From JBFFXF01 sp041569895 (GTDB lineage: Bacteria; Planctomycetota; UBA8108; JACQVS01), in contig JBFFXF010000260.1 in NCBI GenBank assembly GCA_041569895.1, positions 1 through 10,760 on the forward strand: a stretch of 10,760 nucleotides of DNA. Reading direction: 5' to 3'. How positions within the stretch are numbered: position 1 is the stretch's first letter; each line of letters starts with the position of its first letter. Shown one piece after another: positions 5,627 to 10,760 of this stretch. The position numbers were made by a program, and so were the translations under genes. The notes beneath the pieces were generated by a model. That model did not search any database. It was not told the DNA's origin and saw nothing but the letters and a program-made list of their open reading frames with translations.

Positions 5627-8600
5627 GTGCAGTCAGCAGGCGATCACGCGAAAAGACGGCAAGCCCTCCGGCGGGAACGACTTCCGACCGGGTCCCCGGT
5701 CCGGCTCGCGGTCCGCTCCCCGGCGGCCATCGGCGGCTTTCTTGTCAGTATTATCGCCACCACGGCGCTCGCCCCCGGGGACCGAGCCTCGGACGTCGAC
5801 TTCGGCCGTGACGTGCGGCCGATCTTCAACCGCCACTGCATCGCCTGCCACGGCGGCGTCAAGCAGTCGAGCGGGCTCTCCTTCGTCTATCGCAACAGGG
5901 TGCTCGCGACCGGTCGCGCCGGCAAGCCGATCGTCAGGCCGGGCGATCCCTCGGGCTCGTTCCTCCTCGAGCGCGTCACCGCCGGCGATGACGACCGCAT
6001 GCCGCCCGCCGACCACGGCCCGCGCCTCGGCGAGGAGGACGTCGCCACGCTGCGCCGGTGGATCGCCGCCGGCGCGCCGTGGAACGAGCACTGGGCTTTC
6101 GTGCCTCCGGTCCGCCACGCGATCCCGGAGGTGTCCGATCCGGCGTGGTGTCGCGAGACGCTCGACGCCTTCGTGCTGCATCGCCTCGATCGCGAGGGGC
6201 TGCGGCCGGGCGCCGGGGCGGATCGCGTCGAGTGGCTGCGGCGCGTGAGCCTCGATCTCATCGGGCTGCCGCCCTCGCTCGACGAGGTGGAGGATTTCCT
6301 CGCGGACCGCTCGCCGGATGCGCACGCCCGGGTCGTCGATCGGCTGCTCGCCTCGCCGCACTTCGGCGAGCGCTGGGCCGCGGTGTGGCTCGACCTGGCC
6401 CGCTACGCCGACAGCCAGGGCTACGAGAAGGACAACCTCCGCACCATGTGGCCCTACCGCGACTGGGTCATCCGCGCCTTCAACGCCGACATGCCCTTCG
6501 ACGACTTCACCGTGCGGCAGCTTGCCGGCGACCTGCTGCCGGACGCCACGCTCGACGACATCATCGCCACGGCGTTCCACCGCAACACGCCGACGAACGC
6601 CGAGGGCGGCACCGACGACGAGGAGTTCCGCGTCACGGCCGTGATCGACCGCGTCGGCACGACGTGGGAGGCCTGGCAGGGCGTCACGTTCAAGTGCATC
6701 CAGTGCCACGCACACCCCTACCTGCCGGTCCCGCACGAGGACTACTATCGCTTCATGGCGTTCCTGAACACCACCGCCGACTGGGACCTCTCCGACGACG
6801 CGCCGCGGCTGGCGGTGCCGTGGGACCTGTCGCTCTTCGGGCGCGCCCGGGAGATCGATCGCGAGCTCGCCCGCCTGCGTCGCGACGAGGTCGCCGGCAC
6901 CGCTCGACGCGCCGAGGAGACGAAGTGGAGCCCGCTCTCGCCGGTGCGCGCCGAGTCGACCGGCCAGACGCAGCTCGTCCCGAGGACGAACGACCAGGGC
7001 GCCGTCGAGATCTGGACCGAGGGCACGGTGTCGCACGATTCGAGGTTCACGCTCGAGCTCGCCCCGCCGCCGGACGTGCGCCGGATCACCGCGCTGCGCA
7101 TCGACGTCCTGCCCCGCGATCCGCGCCGCGCGCCCCACTCGCCGGAGCTCGGCTTCGTGCTCTCGGAGGTCAAGGCGGAGCTGCTCGTCGACGATCCGAC
7201 GGTGACCGCGAGCGGCGGGACCGGGAGCGACGCGGACGGCGAGAAGCCCGTGCCCCTGTCGTTCGCCGCCGCGCTCGGCGACGAGTCGGAGCCCTTCAGC
7301 GACGCGACGGCGACGCTCGAGCCGCACACCGCCGGCTGGGGCGCGAAGCCGCGCATCACCCACCCGCGACGGCTCGTCCTCGTCCTCGCGAGACCGGTCG
7401 CCGTCGACGCGGGCCATCGCCTGCGCCTGACCATCCGCCAGGAGGACGCGCCCAACGACATGATGCCGCTCGTCATGGGGCGCAGCCGGTACTCGGTCAC
7501 CTCCGACGAGCGCTGGACCGCGCTGCTCCGCGATCCGGAGTTCACGGAGCGTCGCGGCGCGATCGCCCGCCTGGTGGCGGAACGCCGCGCGATGGGCGGG
7601 CCCCTTCTGCCCGTCGTCGCCGAGCAGGAGCCCTCGCTCCGGCGTCGCACGACGGTCTTCGTCCGCGGCAACTGGCTCGACAAGGGCGCGCCCGTCGAGC
7701 CCGGGCTGCCGGGGCTCTTCGGCGATGCCCCGCCCGGCGATGCCCCGCCCGGCGACGGACCGCCGCGACTGGCGATGGCGCGATGGCTGGCGTCGAGCGA
7801 CAACATCCTCACGGCGCGCGTCGCCGTCAACCGCATCTGGAATCAGCTCTTTGGCACCGGGCTCGTCGAGACGCTCGAGGACTTCGGGCCGAGCGGGCAG
7901 CGACCGTCGCATCCGGAGGTCCTCGACTTCCTGGCGCTGCGCTTCGGCGACGATCTCGACTGGAGCGTCAAGCGCTTGCTGCGCGAGCTCGTGCTCTCGG
8001 CGACGTACCGTCAGTCCGCTCGAGTGCCGGCGGAGCTCGCCGATCGCGATCCGGACAACCGCCTGCTGGCGCGCGGGCCGCGAAAGCGACTGAGCGCCGA
8101 GATGATCCGCGACAACGCGCTGGCCGTGTCCGGGCTGCTGACGAGGCGGATCGGCGGTCCGCCGGCGATGCCCCCGCAGCCCGAGGGGCTCGGTCGCGCC
8201 GCGAGGAGCAGCGTCGAGTGGAAGACGTCGACCGGAACGGAACGGTACCGGCGCGGGGTGTACACGCTGTGGCGGCGCTCGAACGTCTACCCGTCAATGG
8301 CGACCTTCGACGCGCCCAGCAGGCTGGTCTGCACGGCGCGACGCGTGACGACGAACACGCCGCTGCAGGCGCTCGCCGCGCTCAACGATCCGGTGCAGAT
8401 CGAGTGCGCGGTGGCGCTCGCCGGACGCATGCTCGCCGCGTCGGACAGCGACCGCGAGCGCATCGTCCACGGCCACCGGCTCGCCACCGGACGCGCGCCG
8501 TCTCGCGCCGACCTCCGCTCGCTGCTCGCGCTCCACGCCGCGGCGCTCGAGGCGTACCGCGCCGACCCGGCGCTGTCGGAGCAGCTCGCCGGCGATCCCG

Positions 8601-8665
8601 GGAAGTCGGCGCTGGCGCTTGTCGCCAACGCCATCCTCAACCTCGACGCGGTGATCACCAGGTGA
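5627..8665 (+). CDS. Exported cytochrome-like protein with PSCyt1, DUF1549 and DUF1553 domains
   Basis: A 1012-residue exported protein. The GTG at 5627 is chosen because GAGGAA (5614-5619) lies 7 nt upstream and a signal peptide follows: an arginine-rich n-region, then a hydrophobic core GGFLVSIIATTALA (about 36-49). PSCyt1 (about 55-150) carries a c-type heme motif CIACH (71-75) in the usual RPIFNRHCIACHGG context. DUF1549 (about 173-380) includes GERWAAVWLDLARYADSQGY and a second CxxCH (357-361, CIQCHAHPY). Residues about 469-606 form a beta-rich insert, probably a jelly-roll module. DUF1553 (about 715-985) includes ARVAVNRIWNQLFG and ATYRQS. The whole architecture is typical of the large paralogous families of planctomycetes. 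No enzymatic reaction is established for it; a periplasmic role in electron transfer or in breakdown of complex substrates is only conjecture. It is followed at once by the DUF1501 gene, its regular partner. Confidence 0.93.
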   Translation: MQSAGDHAKRRQALRRERLPTGSPVRLAVRSPAAIGGFLVSIIATTALAPGDRASDVDFGRDVRPIFNRHCIACHGGVKQSSGLSFVYRNRVLATGRAGKPIVRPGDPSGSFLLERVTAGDDDRMPPADHGPRLGEEDVATLRRWIAAGAPWNEHWAFVPPVRHAIPEVSDPAWCRETLDAFVLHRLDREGLRPGAGADRVEWLRRVSLDLIGLPPSLDEVEDFLADRSPDAHARVVDRLLASPHFGERWAAVWLDLARYADSQGYEKDNLRTMWPYRDWVIRAFNADMPFDDFTVRQLAGDLLPDATLDDIIATAFHRNTPTNAEGGTDDEEFRVTAVIDRVGTTWEAWQGVTFKCIQCHAHPYLPVPHEDYYRFMAFLNTTADWDLSDDAPRLAVPWDLSLFGRAREIDRELARLRRDEVAGTARRAEETKWSPLSPVRAESTGQTQLVPRTNDQGAVEIWTEGTVSHDSRFTLELAPPPDVRRITALRIDVLPRDPRRAPHSPELGFVLSEVKAELLVDDPTVTASGGTGSDADGEKPVPLSFAAALGDESEPFSDATATLEPHTAGWGAKPRITHPRRLVLVLARPVAVDAGHRLRLTIRQEDAPNDMMPLVMGRSRYSVTSDERWTALLRDPEFTERRGAIARLVAERRAMGGPLLPVVAEQEPSLRRRTTVFVRGNWLDKGAPVEPGLPGLFGDAPPGDAPPGDGPPRLAMARWLASSDNILTARVAVNRIWNQLFGTGLVETLEDFGPSGQRPSHPEVLDFLALRFGDDLDWSVKRLLRELVLSATYRQSARVPAELADRDPDNRLLARGPRKRLSAEMIRDNALAVSGLLTRRIGGPPAMPPQPEGLGRAARSSVEWKTSTGTERYRRGVYTLWRRSNVYPSMATFDAPSRLVCTARRVTTNTPLQALAALNDPVQIECAVALAGRMLAASDSDRERIVHGHRLATGRAPSRADLRSLLALHAAALEAYRADPALSEQLAGDPGKSALALVANAILNLDAVITR
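7721..7765 (+). repeat. 15-base tandem repeat encoding a Pro-Gly-Asp linker
   Basis: GGCGATGCCCCGCCC occurs twice in direct succession (7721-7735, 7736-7750) and is followed by a degenerate third unit (7751-7765). Translated it gives GDAPPGDAPPGDGPP, a flexible linker just before the DUF1553 domain. The unit is a multiple of three, so copy-number change would keep the reading frame. Confidence 0.8.
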
Positions 8666-8673
8666 GCTCGACG

Positions 8674-10146
<1,473 letters not shown>

Positions 10147-10149
10147 GCG

Positions 10150-10177
10150 CGGCGCCGGTCGGCGTCACCGGGCGCCG
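10150..10177. terminator. GC-rich hairpin at the convergent junction
   Basis: Bases 10150-10159 (CGGCGCCGGT) pair with 10167-10177 (ACCGGGCGCCG) with a single bulged G, around a 7-base loop. It starts 3 bases after the DUF1501 stop codon and covers the stop and last codons of the minus-strand lipoprotein gene. No T-tract follows on either strand. It may end or protect both transcripts. Confidence 0.4.
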
Positions 10178-10758
10178 AGGAGATCCTCGACGGCCTCGTG
10201 TCTCGCCCGCAACGTGTCGACGGCCTTCTTCAGGTCGTCCCGGCCGAGGGCCGTCCCCGGGAGCAGCGCCGGAAGATCCTCGGCGAGCCGAGTGACCATC
10301 GGCGGCCGGGCGGTGAGGTCGATCAGGAAGACGCGCTCGTCGTCGAGCGGATACGTCTGTCCTCCGATGGTGATGGTTTCGGCGATCGGGGAGTGCGACA
10401 TCTCGTAACGCACCGGGACGTTCTCGCCGTCGATCGAGACAAACTTCTGGTGCCAGTAGGTCACGTCGCTGTCGTCGCCGCAGCCGCCGTCCGTGGCGAA
10501 CGACTTCCCGTCGGTCAGCCTGATGAGCAACAGCGTCGCCGCCTGCATGGGTCGCCCCGGATACTCTGCCAGCAGCGCGATCGTCATCCGATCGCCTTCC
10601 TGGAAAAAGGGAGAGCTGAGGCCGAACCGGAGGCCCGGACTCCCGCCCGAGGTCGCTCCCAGGTGGCCCGAGGCCACGACGTCCGAATCCTGCCGTGAGC
10701 AGGAGATCAGCAGGGCAAGGCAGCCGAGTTGAATCAGACGCGTCAGTGTCGTGGACAT
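10165..10758 (-). CDS. Lipoprotein of unknown function
   Basis: A 197-residue predicted lipoprotein. The N-terminus has Arg7, a hydrophobic stretch (LIQLGCLALLI) and the lipobox LISC with Cys20 as the lipid-anchored residue, followed by Ser-Arg and a low-complexity linker rich in Gly and Ser. The mature part is mixed beta with FGLSSPFFQEGDRMTIALLAEYPG and LLLIRLTDGKSF, then a Gly-Cys-Gly-Asp segment near residue 94. It ends with a helical, charged tail (about 160-197). I do not recognise the family. The ATG at 10758 lies 2 bases from the window end, so its ribosome site is not visible and a start further upstream cannot be ruled out. It is convergent with the DUF1501 gene (18 bp between stops) and so is not part of that operon. 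Confidence 0.8.
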   Translation of the reverse strand: MSTTLTRLIQLGCLALLISCSRQDSDVVASGHLGATSGGSPGLRFGLSSPFFQEGDRMTIALLAEYPGRPMQAATLLLIRLTDGKSFATDGGCGDDSDVTYWHQKFVSIDGENVPVRYEMSHSPIAETITIGGQTYPLDDERVFLIDLTARPPMVTRLAEDLPALLPGTALGRDDLKKAVDTLRARHEAVEDLLGAR

Positions 10759-10760
10759 GA

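Noticed and set aside
5633..7912. Minus-strand open frame of about 760 codons opposite the cytochrome-like gene
   Set aside because: It is the antisense shadow of a high-GC gene. Its translation is rich in Arg, Ala and Gly with no domain, while the plus strand has unmistakable CxxCH, DUF1549 and DUF1553 motifs.
6058..8673. Upstream extension of the DUF1501 frame through the preceding gene
   Set aside because: The frame is open only because of GC bias. A ribosome site and Tat signal place the real start at 8674 (or GTG 8662).

Overview
The window is uniformly GC-rich, tightly packed bacterial DNA with about ten protein genes and no RNA genes, insertion sequences or CRISPR. The best clue to the organism is the coupled pair of a large PSCyt1/DUF1549/DUF1553 cytochrome-like exported protein and a Tat-exported DUF1501 protein. 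Such pairs are multiplied in Planctomycetota and also occur in Verrucomicrobiota, Acidobacteriota and related uncultured lineages. I infer a Planctomycetota-like, probably uncultured, Gram-negative-type organism; lipoprotein signals and Tat/Sec export fit that. No marker gene settles it.

Layout. (1) 45-368 (+): a small cytoplasmic protein of unknown function. (2) 382-840 (-): a lipoprotein, convergent with gene 1. (3) 1005-1370 and 1367-2134 (+): an ATGA-coupled pair. The first encodes a small protein with a sigma-region-4-like helix-turn-helix; the second encodes a single-pass membrane protein with anti-sigma topology. (4) 5136 down to 2153 (-): a histidine kinase with an extremely short external loop, an ATGA-coupled OmpR/PhoB-type response regulator, and then, after a 219-bp gap, a membrane fatty-acid desaturase. 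The gap contains four GTCA repeats at 11/10/11-nt spacing, the geometry of an OmpR/PhoB-family binding site. (5) 5137-5626: a largely non-coding stretch with a candidate small ORF or gene remnant and a candidate promoter. (6) 5627-8665 and 8674-10146 (+): the cytochrome-like/DUF1501 operon. (7) 10165-10758 (-): a second lipoprotein, convergent with the operon.

How the genes may work together. The kinase, regulator and desaturase look like one membrane-lipid control module: the kinase has almost nothing outside the membrane to sense with, and the likely target gene lies next door behind a tandem-repeat site. The sigma-4-like protein and its membrane partner look like a second signalling unit, divergent from a lipoprotein gene. 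The cytochrome-like and DUF1501 proteins are both exported and translationally linked, so they probably act in one envelope process that is still biochemically undefined.

All three convergent gene junctions are very tight (13-18 bp) and each carries a GC-rich hairpin overlapping one or both stop codons, without a T-tract.
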